From: Bradyrhizobium sp. CB82
GTDB lineage: Bacteria; Pseudomonadota; Alphaproteobacteria; Rhizobiales; Xanthobacteraceae
Reading direction: 5' to 3'
Length of the DNA: 64,000 nt
Assembly (NCBI RefSeq): GCF_029714405.1
Contig: NZ_CP121650.1
Coordinates: 2,671,001 to 2,735,000 of the forward strand
Below, in pieces: positions 45,564-54,404 of the stretch. The notes beneath the pieces were generated by a model, which saw nothing but the letters and a program-made list of their open reading frames with translations, searched no databases and was not told where the DNA came from. Position numbers and translations under genes: made by a program. Each line of letters begins with the position of its first letter. Positions within the stretch are counted from its first letter, which is position 1.

Positions 45564-47000
45564 CTATTGGGGATAGGCGCCGGGCTTGGCGGCCCAGACC
45601 TTGTAAACGGCCTTCTGGTTCTCGATGCCGACCTTCTCGGTGATGGCGTCGAATTGCTGCGCCATGCGACCGAGAATGGCCTTGGGATCTTCGCCGGCCC
45701 AGAGGCTCGAGATCGCCTTGGTCATCGCCTCGTCGTACTTGTCCTGTTGCAGCAGAGAAAGGTCGAGCAGGCCCTTCTCGCCGGACGTCTTGATCGTATC
45801 GAGATAGGCGGGCGCGTCGGGCCAGAGTCCACGATATTTCTCGCTCGCATAGTGCGACAGGCGGAACGGATCGCGCAGCGTATAGGGCAGCTGGACGCGC
45901 TCGAGGCTGGTCTTCTTGCTGTTCAGCCATTGGATGAAGAGATAGGCGGCCTCCTTGTTCTTGCTGGTGGCCGAGACCGAAAGGTCGAAGCCGACGCCGA
46001 GCTCTGGGCGGCCGAGAGGGGTGAGCGCATAGCCGACCTTGCCGGCGACTTGCGATTTCGGCACCCACTTCAATGCTTCTTCGCCCGAGCCATAGCCCGC
46101 GGCCCAGCGACCGTAGGGTGGCCAGGAGATCGTCATCGCGGTCGTGCCCTGGAGGAACGCAGCGAGATTGTCGACGAAATTCCATTGCTCGACGCCCGGC
46201 GGCATGAACTTGTTCTCCGCCAGCATTTCCTTGAACACCTTGAGGCCGACGTCACCATTGACCGTCGCCTTCATGGTCTCCGCATTGAAGAACTTGCCGC
46301 CCTCCATGCGGAAGCGCTCCTGGAACATGTATTGCGGATAGGGGGCGGTGCGGAAGAACCCGGCGCCGTAAACCTTGGGCGCCATCTTGTCGGTGATGAA
46401 TTGGCCGATCTGGTCGAACTGCTTCCAGTCCTTTGGTGGAGCGAGCTCGTAACCGAACTTGGCCTTGAACTCGTCCTTCATCTTCGGATCCTCGAAGATG
46501 TCCTTGCGGTAATAGAGCAGCATCACGTCGCCGTCGTCCGGAAAGCCGTAGATCTTCCCGTCGTACTGCATCTGGTTGTCGCGATAGGCGGCCGCGATGT
46601 CTTGCAACTCGTCACGATAGCCAAATTTGTCGACATACTTGTCGAGCGGCTCGAGCGCGCCTGCGCGCGCGAGATCGGGCATCCAGGACGGGATGACGTT
46701 CAGCGCGTCATAGGCGCCGGCGCCTGATTTGAAATCCTGCATGATCTTTGTGAACATCTGATCGGTTGGGACTTCGACGACCTTCACCTTGATGCCGGTG
46801 AGCTTCTCCCATTGCGGGCCTGAATAATTTAGCGGGTCGAGAGACTGGAGGCCGGCCTCCCAGACGATGCTGATGGTCGTGCCCGCGTACTTCTTCGCGG
46901 CTTCGACCGCGGTGTCGGCCGCATCCTTGTCGGCAGCCGGCGCCGAGCTGGCAGCGAGCACTAGGACAGCGACCGCGCTGAGAAACGTCCTGAATTTCAT
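45564..47000 (-). CDS. Extracellular sugar-type solute-binding protein
   Basis: The 478-residue protein has a signal peptide (MKFRTFLSAVAVLVLAASSAPAA) and the fold of carbohydrate ABC binding proteins (SBP family 1): TISIVWEAGLQSLDPLNYSGPQWEKLTGIKVKVVE, AYDALNVIPSWMPDLARAGALEPLDKYV, a hinge with QFITDKMAPKVYG, and a helical C-terminus. It is larger than most (MalE about 396). A strong AGGAGGAGG ribosome site precedes the ATG. It heads a minus-strand operon (binding protein, two permeases, ATPase, lactonase). The substrate is probably a sugar or sugar acid. Confidence 0.9.
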   Translation of the reverse strand: MKFRTFLSAVAVLVLAASSAPAADKDAADTAVEAAKKYAGTTISIVWEAGLQSLDPLNYSGPQWEKLTGIKVKVVEVPTDQMFTKIMQDFKSGAGAYDALNVIPSWMPDLARAGALEPLDKYVDKFGYRDELQDIAAAYRDNQMQYDGKIYGFPDDGDVMLLYYRKDIFEDPKMKDEFKAKFGYELAPPKDWKQFDQIGQFITDKMAPKVYGAGFFRTAPYPQYMFQERFRMEGGKFFNAETMKATVNGDVGLKVFKEMLAENKFMPPGVEQWNFVDNLAAFLQGTTAMTISWPPYGRWAAGYGSGEEALKWVPKSQVAGKVGYALTPLGRPELGVGFDLSVSATSKNKEAAYLFIQWLNSKKTSLERVQLPYTLRDPFRLSHYASEKYRGLWPDAPAYLDTIKTSGEKGLLDLSLLQQDKYDEAMTKAISSLWAGEDPKAILGRMAQQFDAITEKVGIENQKAVYKVWAAKPGAYPQ

Positions 47001-47455
47001 CCCTTCCTCCTCCTCTTGGGCGTCCGGAGCCTGGGAGAACCGGCTTCGGAGCGCTTCTCACGTGATGCTTGACCGGTTAGGAGCCGCAGGCAGAACGGAC
47101 CTGTCGGCGCCGACCTGGCCGAAAGAAGTAAATTCATCTATGTCGAGAATTTGCAGCGGCGCATCGCTGGTCGGGGTTTGTCGCCCGCAACCTGAATGGA
47201 CGCAGTTGGCGTTGCAGAAGCACGCATCCTCCCCAAAAACGCTCGAGAGCGTTGACTTTGGGGCTAGTCTGCGTCGCGGCGGAATAGCCCGACAAATGAG
47301 AACTTTGCACCCATGCGTGAGCAGCATTCACCTGAATGCGGAGGGCCCTCAGACCCAAGAGCCGTACCGATCTGCTCACCCCCGCAGGGACGCACTCCAC
47401 TCGCGTGGCACCGACCAGCCGATTCGACAGAAATGGTGGGAGCTCGATCGATGCA
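47001..47455. other. Gene-free interval upstream of the ABC operon
   Basis: No convincing gene or RNA appears here. The right part merges into the tail of the decayed mdcH. The promoter of the ABC transporter operon should lie at the left end. Confidence 0.4.
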
Positions 47456-47765
47456 CAGGCCGAAGCGATCCACTTGCGCAGGCCCGCAATGGTGCGGAAT
47501 CCGTCGGCCGCGTAGCACCGGGTGGAGGATCGAAAGGCTTGCATCGTCTCGGCCAGCGCATGAGCGCCGATGTGACGGTCAGGATCCGGCTGGACTTATT
47601 GGCGAAGAGTTCATCCGCGGTCCGCGTCCCGATGAACTCCCGCGGGTCCGCGCCGAGAAAAGCTGCCGCGGCGGCGAAGACCGGCTCGGCAGCGGGCTGG
47701 TCCGCAACAAGATCAAAGATCGTGTCCGAAAGCGTACCTTGTCCGCCGCAGAGCAGGGTCAGCAT
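47456..47765 (-). pseudogene. mdcH: Decayed malonate decarboxylase acyltransferase (mdcH)
   Basis: The frame starts MLTLLCGGQGTLSDTIFDLVAD and runs through AAEPVFAAAAAFLGADPREF to DELFANKSSRILTVTS, matching the first 65 or so residues of MdcH (malonyl-CoA:ACP transacylase of malonate decarboxylase). It then breaks. In another frame the extreme C-terminus follows at once (HALAETMQAF, CYAADGFRTIAGLRKWIASA). About 200 central residues, including the active-site GxSxG, are lost. It overlaps mdcB by 7 bases, as in intact mdc operons. Not functional. Confidence 0.7.
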
Positions 47766-48529
47766 CTGACCTCCAGCCGATCGACGAACAGCGCCATCGC
47801 GAGTAGGTCCACGGAGCCGCCGGGGCCGAGATTCCGGGACACGAACGCCTGGTGAATGTTGCGCGCGCGTGGGTGCCAATCCGGCGATCCGATGCCGCCG
47901 GCGGCAAGGAAGCTGGCGGCACTCGCCTGGGCGAAGCGCAGTCCTTCCACTCCGCCCCGATGCAGGAGATTGGTGTTGGTGACCTCGGCGATCAGCCGCA
48001 TGCAGGTCTTAACGAACGGCGTCCTCGTCATGGGGCGCGAGCTTGCGCGCCGCACGCAGCCCGGGCAGGGCGATGTCATAGACCGACGGAAAGCCGTCGG
48101 CAGCTTCCGCCCTAGCCCGCCGGCGCCGTAGCGCCGCGATGCGACGGCGCCATGGCTGCGCAGCGAGACCGGGCCCGACAGGATGTCGTCGCCCCAACGC
48201 TCCGAAACCAGCCGGCCGAGCGATTTGCGAATGCCGACGGCGTTCCGATGCCCGGCCGCAGCGCAAAGCAGACCCAGCCCGAAGATCGCGCCGCGATGTG
48301 TGTTGACCCCATGTGTTGCGGCCAGCATCGCGCGCTCGGCGGCAACGCCGATAGCGCGCAGCCGGTTCATGCCCGCGCCCTCAGCGCCCGCGGCGGCGAG
48401 CTCGCCGAAGAACGGCATCAGGGTCGCGGCGGCCAGCAAGCATGACTGCGACGCCTGCGAACTGAAGCCGCGGTGTTGTCCGAACACGCCCTCTGGGGCG
48501 CTCGGCCTGGCAGGCAGCTTATGGCGCAA
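47759..48529 (-). pseudogene. mdcB: Frameshifted triphosphoribosyl-dephospho-CoA synthase (mdcB)
   Basis: The frame matches MdcB/CitG, the enzyme that makes the prosthetic-group precursor of malonate decarboxylase: GVNTHRGAIFGLGLLCAAAG (near residue 75), SRRYGAGG, TNTNLLHRGGVEGLRFAQ and PDWHPRARNIHQAF. After GAGG the normal continuation (ARAEAADGFPSVYDIALPGL to HDEDAVR) is read in a different frame until about 48010, and then the original frame resumes. This means a one-base loss near 48120 and a compensating change near 48011. The N-terminus is also degraded. About 35 central residues are therefore nonsense. It is likely inactive unless these are sequence errors. Confidence 0.72.
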
Positions 48530-48569
48530 AACCGACGTCCGGCAGCTTGAAGCGTTCGATCGTTATAGT

Positions 48570-49496
48570 TTACGAGCTTCGTCGCGTTGCATTGACCGCA
48601 ACGGCAGCGGCTGCAGTGCGGTTTTCGACGCCGAGCTTGGCGTAGATCTGCTCCAGATGCTTGTCCACCGTGCGCGGGCTCAATCCCAGAATTTGAGCGA
48701 TGTCGCGGTTGGTCTTGCCCTTGGAAAGCCAGGCCAGCACCTCGCCTTCGCGACTGGTCAGGCCGAGCTCGCTGCTGAATTCGGGAGGCAGGCTGGTGCC
48801 GGCCTCCTTGGATAGGCGTAGCAGGAACTCGTTGGGTGCGAGCTCGCCCATGTAGTAGATCCGAAGCTGCGGATTGCCCGGCAGCGCGGCGGCTTGCGAT
48901 TTCGAGTTTCCCTTGCTTCTCCGGACCTGTTCCAGCCATTGCAGCAGCGACGTCGGCAAGTCCGCGTCCTCTCGTCCTTGTGCGCTGTAATGGTCGGATA
49001 GCAGCCTATGCGCCTGTGGCGTTGCCCACAGCACCTTACCCTCCCGGTTGACGGCGAACAGAAAGCGCCCGGAGACGTCGAGAGCCGCGCGTGCGCTCTG
49101 CGTGAGGCGCGCATTGCTGAGATGGACGCGGATGCGCGCCAGCATCTCTTCGATCACGATCGGCTTGGCCACGTAGTCGACGCCCCCGGCCTCCAGGCCG
49201 CGTACGATGTGCTCGGTTTCGGCCAAGCCCGTCATGAAGATCACGGGCACGTTGGCAAGGCCTGCGTCACTCTTGAGCCGCCGGCAGGTCTCGAATCCGT
49301 CCATGCCTGGCATCACGGCGTCGAGCAGCACGATGTCCGGCGTGATCTGGTCTACGATGCGCATGGCCGCGGCGCCGTCGAGGGCGACCATGACGGTCAT
49401 GCCCGCGCCGTCGAGCGCGTCGGTGAGCAGCCGCAATGTCTCGGGGGAGTCGTCGACGACCAGCGCGACGTCGCGCTTTTTCGGCTCAATGCTCAT
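48570..49496 (-). CDS. Response regulator with LuxR-type helix-turn-helix
   Basis: The 308-residue protein has a receiver domain (about 10-125: acidic pair VVDDS, phospho-acceptor Asp 59 in VLLDAVMPGMDG, Lys in YVAKP), a middle segment (about 130-230), and a C-terminal LuxR/GerE helix-turn-helix (LTSREGEVLAWLSKGKTNRDIAQILGLSPRTVDKHLEQIYAKL). It should be phosphorylated by the hybrid kinase encoded just upstream, whose gene it overlaps by 11 bases, and then control transcription. Probable targets are the divergent amide transporter and formamidase genes (inference from position). Confidence 0.9.
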   Translation of the reverse strand: MSIEPKKRDVALVVDDSPETLRLLTDALDGAGMTVMVALDGAAAMRIVDQITPDIVLLDAVMPGMDGFETCRRLKSDAGLANVPVIFMTGLAETEHIVRGLEAGGVDYVAKPIVIEEMLARIRVHLSNARLTQSARAALDVSGRFLFAVNREGKVLWATPQAHRLLSDHYSAQGREDADLPTSLLQWLEQVRRSKGNSKSQAAALPGNPQLRIYYMGELAPNEFLLRLSKEAGTSLPPEFSSELGLTSREGEVLAWLSKGKTNRDIAQILGLSPRTVDKHLEQIYAKLGVENRTAAAAVAVNATRRSS

Positions 49497-52400
49497 GTGA
49501 GTGCAGAGTCTTCAATGTCGACATGTACTGATCGAGATCGAACCGCTCGACTAGTGTTCGCATCTCGGCGACGAAATCAGCATGCTCGGGATGCGTGCTG
49601 CCGATTTCGTCGAGCTTCAACCGGATGCCTTTCACATAGCCGATCTGCCCGAGCCCGATCAGCTCTTCGATATGTTGCACCGAGGGGCGGGAGCCGCTGT
49701 ACGGCAGGCGGTCCGGCAGGGTGATCTCGTCCCGCTCGTACAGCCAATCGATCTTCAGGAGCTGGTGGATCGTCTCGAGAAATCTCGGAATGTCGATCGG
49801 TTTCATCAGATAGCCGTCATGGAAGGGCTGCGCCAGCGGTGCTCCATGCGCCTCCAGTGCGCTCGCCGATACCATCAGAATACGCGCCTGATTGTGCCCG
49901 CCGGCGCGCAGCGTCTCGGCCACGGTCCAGCCGTCCATGCCGGGCATGGAGATGTCGAGCAGGAATAGATCCGGCCGGCAATGCTGTGCCAGCGCGAGGC
50001 AGCCCGGGCCGTCCGTCGCGCTGAGCAGGATGAATCCGAGGGGAGCGAGCACCTCGCGCAAGAGGTCGCGATGCACGGGATCGTCGTCGGTGACGAGGAT
50101 CGTCTTGCGCGGACCGAGATAGCCGCAGACCGGTGCTTCCACCGGTGCGATGCGCCGCGGATTGCTCACTTCCGACAGGAGGAGTTTGACCTTGAATGTC
50201 GAGCCAACGCCCACGGTGCTGCTCACCTTGATATCGCCGCCCATCACGCCGGCGAGGAGCCGGCTGATGGTGAGACCGAGCCCCGTGCCGCTCTGTGGTT
50301 GCGAAACGCCGAGCGCACCCCGCTCGAAAGGCGCGAAGATGCGCTCGAGATCGCCGCCCTGAATTCCGGGGCCGGTATCCGTTACCTCGAATTCTGCGAC
50401 GGGGTTGCGGTAGTGCACTACGAAATGCACGCTGCCGGCCTGAGTGAACTTAATAGCGTTGGACAGGAGGTTGATCAGGACCTGGCGCAGCCGTTTCTCG
50501 TCGGCATAAACCACGACCGGCAGCGCCGCCGGCCGCTTGAACACGAACTCGATGCCCTTGGCGGCCGCCTGGAGGCGGAACATGCCCACGAGCTGATCCA
50601 GGAACTCGCTCAGCCGGACCTCGTCGCGGGACAAATAAAGCCGTCCGGCCTCGATCTTTGAGATATCCAGAATGCCGTCGATCAGGCCGGAGAGGTGATC
50701 GGCGCTGCGGCGGACGACACGGACCTGCTCGCGCGGCCGGGTCTGGAGCGACGTATCCTGCTCCAGGAGCTGGGCGTACCCGCTGATCGCGTTCAGCGGC
50801 GAGCGCAGCTCGTGGCTCAAGCCTACGACGTAGCGGCTCTTGGCGAGATTGGCGGACTCTGCGACTTCCTTGGCGCGCTGCAATTCGGCGTCGGTGCGCT
50901 TGTGCGCATCGATCTCCTGGATCAGCAGCGTGGTCTGCCGCCGCGTCTCCGCTTCGGCGGCACGACGGCTCTGCTGCGCCAGCACGAACAGCCAGGCGAC
51001 CACGCCGATTATGATGCTCAGCGCAAAGAACACTTTCCACAGCACATCAGAGACAAGCGTGCTGTTCGCATTCCCGCTTGCCGAACTCTGTAGGTAGATC
51101 AGTCCCAACACCAGCGCGACGAGCCCGGCGGAAATCGCGAACACACCGAGATAGTGGCCGAGCTGAGAGTTGATCCGTTGATAGATAGGCTCAGGCAATA
51201 CCTTGCCGAGCATCTCGGAAAATTGCGCCTGTGCCCGCGCATGAGGCTTGCAGAGATCGTGGCAGCGCGCATCGAGCGAGCAGCACAACGAGCAGATCGG
51301 CCCGGCATAGGCGGGGCAGGAGGTGATGTCCTCCGGTTCGAAACTGTGCTCGCAGATACAGCACTGGATCTGCTCGATATTGGCCCAGCTCTTCTTTGGC
51401 TTCCGCGCAATGTAGAACTTGCCGTCGGTCGACCAGGCGATGATCGGGGCCGTGATGAAGGCCGTGGCGAGCGCGACGAAGGGTGCCAGCGCCTTGGCCG
51501 TCGGCCCGAACACGCCATAGAACGCCATGATCGAGGCGATGGTCGCGATCGTCATCGAGCCCACGCCGACCGGATTGACGTCGTAGAGATGGGCACGCTT
51601 GAACTCCATCTGCGGTGGACGCAATCCGAGCGGCTTGTTGATGACTAGATCGGCGACGAGCGCGCCGACCCAGGAGATCGCAATGTTGGAATAGAGGCCG
51701 AGTGTCTGCTCGAGCGCCTTGTAGACACCGATCTCCATCAGCAGCAGCGCCACCATCACGTTGAAGACCAGCCAGACGACGCGGCCGGGGTGGCTGTGGG
51801 TCAGACGCGAGAAGAAGTTCGACCAGGCAATCGAGCCGGCATAGGCGTTGGTCACGTTGATCTTGAGCTGTGACAGGATCACGAATGTGCCGCTCAGAGC
51901 GAGCGCGAGGTCGGGACGCGCCAGCACGTAGCGGAAGGCCTCGAGGTACATGTGCGTCGGCTCGGCGGCGTCTTCGGGCGAGACTCCGTGGCTGAGCGCG
52001 AAGAACGCGAGGAACGAGCCGGCCAGCAGTTTCAGCGCGCCGAGCACGATCCAGCCTGGCCCAGCGCTCATGAGCGCGATCCACCACGAGGTCTTGGAGC
52101 TGCGTCGGTCGCGCGGCAGGAAGCGCAGGAAGTCGACCTGTTCTCCGATCTGCGCCACCAGCGCAAACACCACAGAGGCTGCCGTCCCGAACAACAGCAG
52201 ATCGAGCTTGCCCGATGGATCCCCGTGCTCGCCGGCAAAATTGCGCCATTCGGTGAAGGAGTGCGGATCGGCATAGGCGATCGCCGCAAAGGGCAGAACA
52301 TGGAGAACGATCCACAGCGGCTGCGTCCAGAGCTGGAAGCGGCTGATCAGCGTGATGCCATAGGTGACGAGGGGAATGATCGCCACCGCACTGATGAGAT

Positions 52401-52857
52401 AGCCGATCGGCCGCGGAATGCCGAAGCACATCTCGAGCGCAGTCGCCAGGATCACAGCCTCGATCGCAAAGAAGATGAAGGTGAAGGCGGCGTAGATCAG
52501 CGACGTCACTGTCGAGCCGATATAGCCGAAGCCCGCACCGCGGGTGAGCAGGTCGATATCGATGCCACACTTGGCCGCGTAATAGGCAATCGGCACGCCG
52601 CAACAGAAGATGATCGTGCTCGCCACCAGGATGGCAGCGGTGGCGTTGGTCACGCCGTAGTTGAGCGTGATGGTGCCGCCGATCGCCTCCAGCGCGAGGA
52701 ACGAGATTGCGCCGATCGCGGTATTGGCGACCCGGGCGGCGGACCAGCGGCGCGCGCCCTTTGCGGTGAAGCGCAGCGCATAGTCTTCCAGTGTCTGGTT
52801 GGCGACCCACTGATTGTATTGGCGCCTGACACGGTCTATCCGCTGCCGCCCTGCCAC
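49486..52857 (-). CDS. Permease-fused hybrid sensor histidine kinase
   Basis: The 1123-residue protein begins with an NCS1-type (purine-cytosine permease-like) domain of about 12 membrane segments (1-490; VANTAIGAISFLALEAIGGTITLNYG, NVTNAYAGSIAWSN). A cysteine-rich module (about 499-540: CCICEHSFEP, ICSLCCSLDARCHDLC) resembling a zinc or Fe-S site follows, then two membrane helices, HisKA (GLSHELRSPLNAISGYAQLL, His near 680), HATPase (TDTGPGIQ, GTGLGLTISR) and a receiver (LFLLDISMPGMDG, Asp near 966). It is probably a transporter-like sensor that reports an external nitrogen compound. The start is GTG. It is divergent from the amide transporter operon. Confidence 0.88.
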   Translation of the reverse strand: MAGRQRIDRVRRQYNQWVANQTLEDYALRFTAKGARRWSAARVANTAIGAISFLALEAIGGTITLNYGVTNATAAILVASTIIFCCGVPIAYYAAKCGIDIDLLTRGAGFGYIGSTVTSLIYAAFTFIFFAIEAVILATALEMCFGIPRPIGYLISAVAIIPLVTYGITLISRFQLWTQPLWIVLHVLPFAAIAYADPHSFTEWRNFAGEHGDPSGKLDLLLFGTAASVVFALVAQIGEQVDFLRFLPRDRRSSKTSWWIALMSAGPGWIVLGALKLLAGSFLAFFALSHGVSPEDAAEPTHMYLEAFRYVLARPDLALALSGTFVILSQLKINVTNAYAGSIAWSNFFSRLTHSHPGRVVWLVFNVMVALLLMEIGVYKALEQTLGLYSNIAISWVGALVADLVINKPLGLRPPQMEFKRAHLYDVNPVGVGSMTIATIASIMAFYGVFGPTAKALAPFVALATAFITAPIIAWSTDGKFYIARKPKKSWANIEQIQCCICEHSFEPEDITSCPAYAGPICSLCCSLDARCHDLCKPHARAQAQFSEMLGKVLPEPIYQRINSQLGHYLGVFAISAGLVALVLGLIYLQSSASGNANSTLVSDVLWKVFFALSIIIGVVAWLFVLAQQSRRAAEAETRRQTTLLIQEIDAHKRTDAELQRAKEVAESANLAKSRYVVGLSHELRSPLNAISGYAQLLEQDTSLQTRPREQVRVVRRSADHLSGLIDGILDISKIEAGRLYLSRDEVRLSEFLDQLVGMFRLQAAAKGIEFVFKRPAALPVVVYADEKRLRQVLINLLSNAIKFTQAGSVHFVVHYRNPVAEFEVTDTGPGIQGGDLERIFAPFERGALGVSQPQSGTGLGLTISRLLAGVMGGDIKVSSTVGVGSTFKVKLLLSEVSNPRRIAPVEAPVCGYLGPRKTILVTDDDPVHRDLLREVLAPLGFILLSATDGPGCLALAQHCRPDLFLLDISMPGMDGWTVAETLRAGGHNQARILMVSASALEAHGAPLAQPFHDGYLMKPIDIPRFLETIHQLLKIDWLYERDEITLPDRLPYSGSRPSVQHIEELIGLGQIGYVKGIRLKLDEIGSTHPEHADFVAEMRTLVERFDLDQYMSTLKTLHSHEH

Positions 52858-52924
52858 TTAGCCCTACTCCCGATTGCTGGCCGCAGCCCTCGCAAATCCC
52901 GTACCAAAAGCCTACGTCGTTATT

Positions 52925-52966
52925 TTGCGGTGCAGTATACGCGATCTTGCGTATGCTTGCGGTGCA
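52925..52966. promoter_or_regulatory. Dyad with flanking direct repeats between kinase and amide transporter genes
   Basis: Two identical 10-bp direct repeats TTGCGGTGCA (52925-52934 and 52957-52966, 32 bases apart, about three helical turns) flank the inverted repeat ATACGC-N6-GCGTAT (52937-52954). This symmetric block lies in the 168 bases between the divergent start codons, 60 bases before the urtA-type ATG, where a response-regulator operator would be expected. No regulator is assigned. Confidence 0.6.
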
Positions 52967-53025
52967 CAAATCCGAGCCATCCTCACCGGACCAATCGCGT
53001 GTCCTCGAACAAAAATGGGGTGCTC

Positions 53026-54285
53026 ATGTCAGACGAAGCAAACAAGGGCCTGATTTCGCCGCTCCGGCGCAAATTGTTGATGGGAATGGCGGCCTTGCCG
53101 GCCGTCACGATGCTGCCGCGCCCGTCGCTGGCGGACGTTCCGACCTCCGTTGTGAACACCACGGGCCTCGCGGTGACGGATACCGAGGTGACTGTCGGCA
53201 TCCTCCACTCCGTGACCGGCACCATGGCGATCTCGGAAACCGGCTCGGTGGAAGCCGAAAAGCTCGCCATCGAGCAGATCAATGCCTCGGGCGGCGTGCT
53301 CGGCCGCAAGATCAAGTTCATCCAGGAAGACGGCGCGAGCGACTGGCCGACCTTCGCGGAAAAGGCGAAGAAGCTGCTGGTCAACGACAAATGTGCGGCC
53401 GTGATGGGCTGCTGGACCTCGGCCTCGCGCAAGGCCGTGCTACCGGTCTTCGAGCAGTACAACGGCATGTTGTATTACCCGACCTTCTATGAAGGTCTCG
53501 AGCAATCCAAGAACGTGATCTACACCGGCCAGGAAGCGACCCAGCAGATCATCGCGGGCCTCGACTGGGTCAACAAGACCAAGGGCGCGAAGACCTTCTA
53601 CCTGCTCGGCTCCGACTACATCTGGCCGCGCACCTCGAACAAGATCGCGCGCAAGCACATCGAGGGCCACTTGCAGGGCGCCAAGGTCGTCGGCGAGGAA
53701 TACTTCCCGCTCGGCCATACCCAGTTCAACTCGGTGATCAACAAGATCAAGCTGACCAAGCCGGACGTGATCTACGCGATCATCGTCGGCGGCTCCAACG
53801 TGGCCTTCTACAAACAGCTCAAGGCGGCCGGCATCGATCTGTCCAAGCAGACGCTGCTCACGATTTCGGTGACCGAGGACGAGATCGACGGTATCGGCGG
53901 TGAGAACATTGCGGGCGCGTTTGCCTGCATGAAGTACTTCCAGTCGCTCGACAATGAGAACAACAAGGCCTTCGTCTCCGCGTTCAAGAAGATGTGGGGC
54001 GAGAAGACCGTGATCGGCGACGTGACGCAGGCTGCCTATCTCGGCCCGTGGCTGTGGAAGCTGACGGTCGAGAAGGCTGGAAGCTTCGATATCGACAAGG
54101 TCGCAGCCGCTTCGCCCGGCGTCGAGTTCAAGGGCGCGCCGGAAGGTTACGTGCGCATCCACGAGAACCATCACCTCTGGTCGAAAACGCGCGTCGGCAA
54201 GGCCAAGGCCGACGGCCAGTACGAGCTGGTCTACGAGACCGCCGATCTAGTCGAGCCCGATCCGTTCCCCAAGGGCTATCAGTGA
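53026..54285 (+). CDS. urtA: Urea/short-chain amide ABC transporter substrate-binding protein
   Basis: The 419-residue protein has an export signal with paired arginines (LRRKLLMGMAALPAV, cleavage near SLADV) and the UrtA/FmdD family core: VTVGILHSVTGTMAISETGSVEAEKLAIEQIN, CAAVMGCWTSASRKAVLPVFEQYNGMLYYPTFYEG and FYLLGSDYIWPRTSNKIARKH. It binds urea or small amides. Because formamidase ends this operon, formamide or acetamide is the likelier ligand (inference). The large frame upstream of this ATG is antisense to the kinase gene and not coding. It is followed by permease, ATPase and amidase genes. Confidence 0.9.
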   Translation: MSDEANKGLISPLRRKLLMGMAALPAVTMLPRPSLADVPTSVVNTTGLAVTDTEVTVGILHSVTGTMAISETGSVEAEKLAIEQINASGGVLGRKIKFIQEDGASDWPTFAEKAKKLLVNDKCAAVMGCWTSASRKAVLPVFEQYNGMLYYPTFYEGLEQSKNVIYTGQEATQQIIAGLDWVNKTKGAKTFYLLGSDYIWPRTSNKIARKHIEGHLQGAKVVGEEYFPLGHTQFNSVINKIKLTKPDVIYAIIVGGSNVAFYKQLKAAGIDLSKQTLLTISVTEDEIDGIGGENIAGAFACMKYFQSLDNENNKAFVSAFKKMWGEKTVIGDVTQAAYLGPWLWKLTVEKAGSFDIDKVAAASPGVEFKGAPEGYVRIHENHHLWSKTRVGKAKADGQYELVYETADLVEPDPFPKGYQ

Positions 54286-54328
54286 GACCGGCCTCGTCCT
54301 GAGGCGCTCCCTCATTCTCCGACAAACG

Positions 54329-54351
54329 GCGTGGACCTCTTTGGCCCACGC
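54329..54351 (+). terminator. Intra-operon hairpin after the binding-protein gene
   Basis: GCGTGG (54329-54334) and CCACGC (54346-54351) pair perfectly, with further CC/GG pairing inside, followed by TCTCTATTCC. It may partly terminate or stabilise the transcript so that the binding protein is made in excess over the permeases, as seen for other binding-protein operons. Confidence 0.45.
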
Positions 54352-54404
54352 TCTCTATTCCCGCGCGGCGCGCAGCCCCGATTTGGAATTCCGGAGGACT
54401 GTTG

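Noticed and set aside
45336..46727. 463-codon plus-strand frame
   Set aside because: Antisense to the sugar-binding protein gene, which has a signal peptide and strong ribosome site.
51191..52969. 592-codon minus-strand frame
   Set aside because: A second frame on the same strand as the hybrid kinase, Arg-rich and without motifs.
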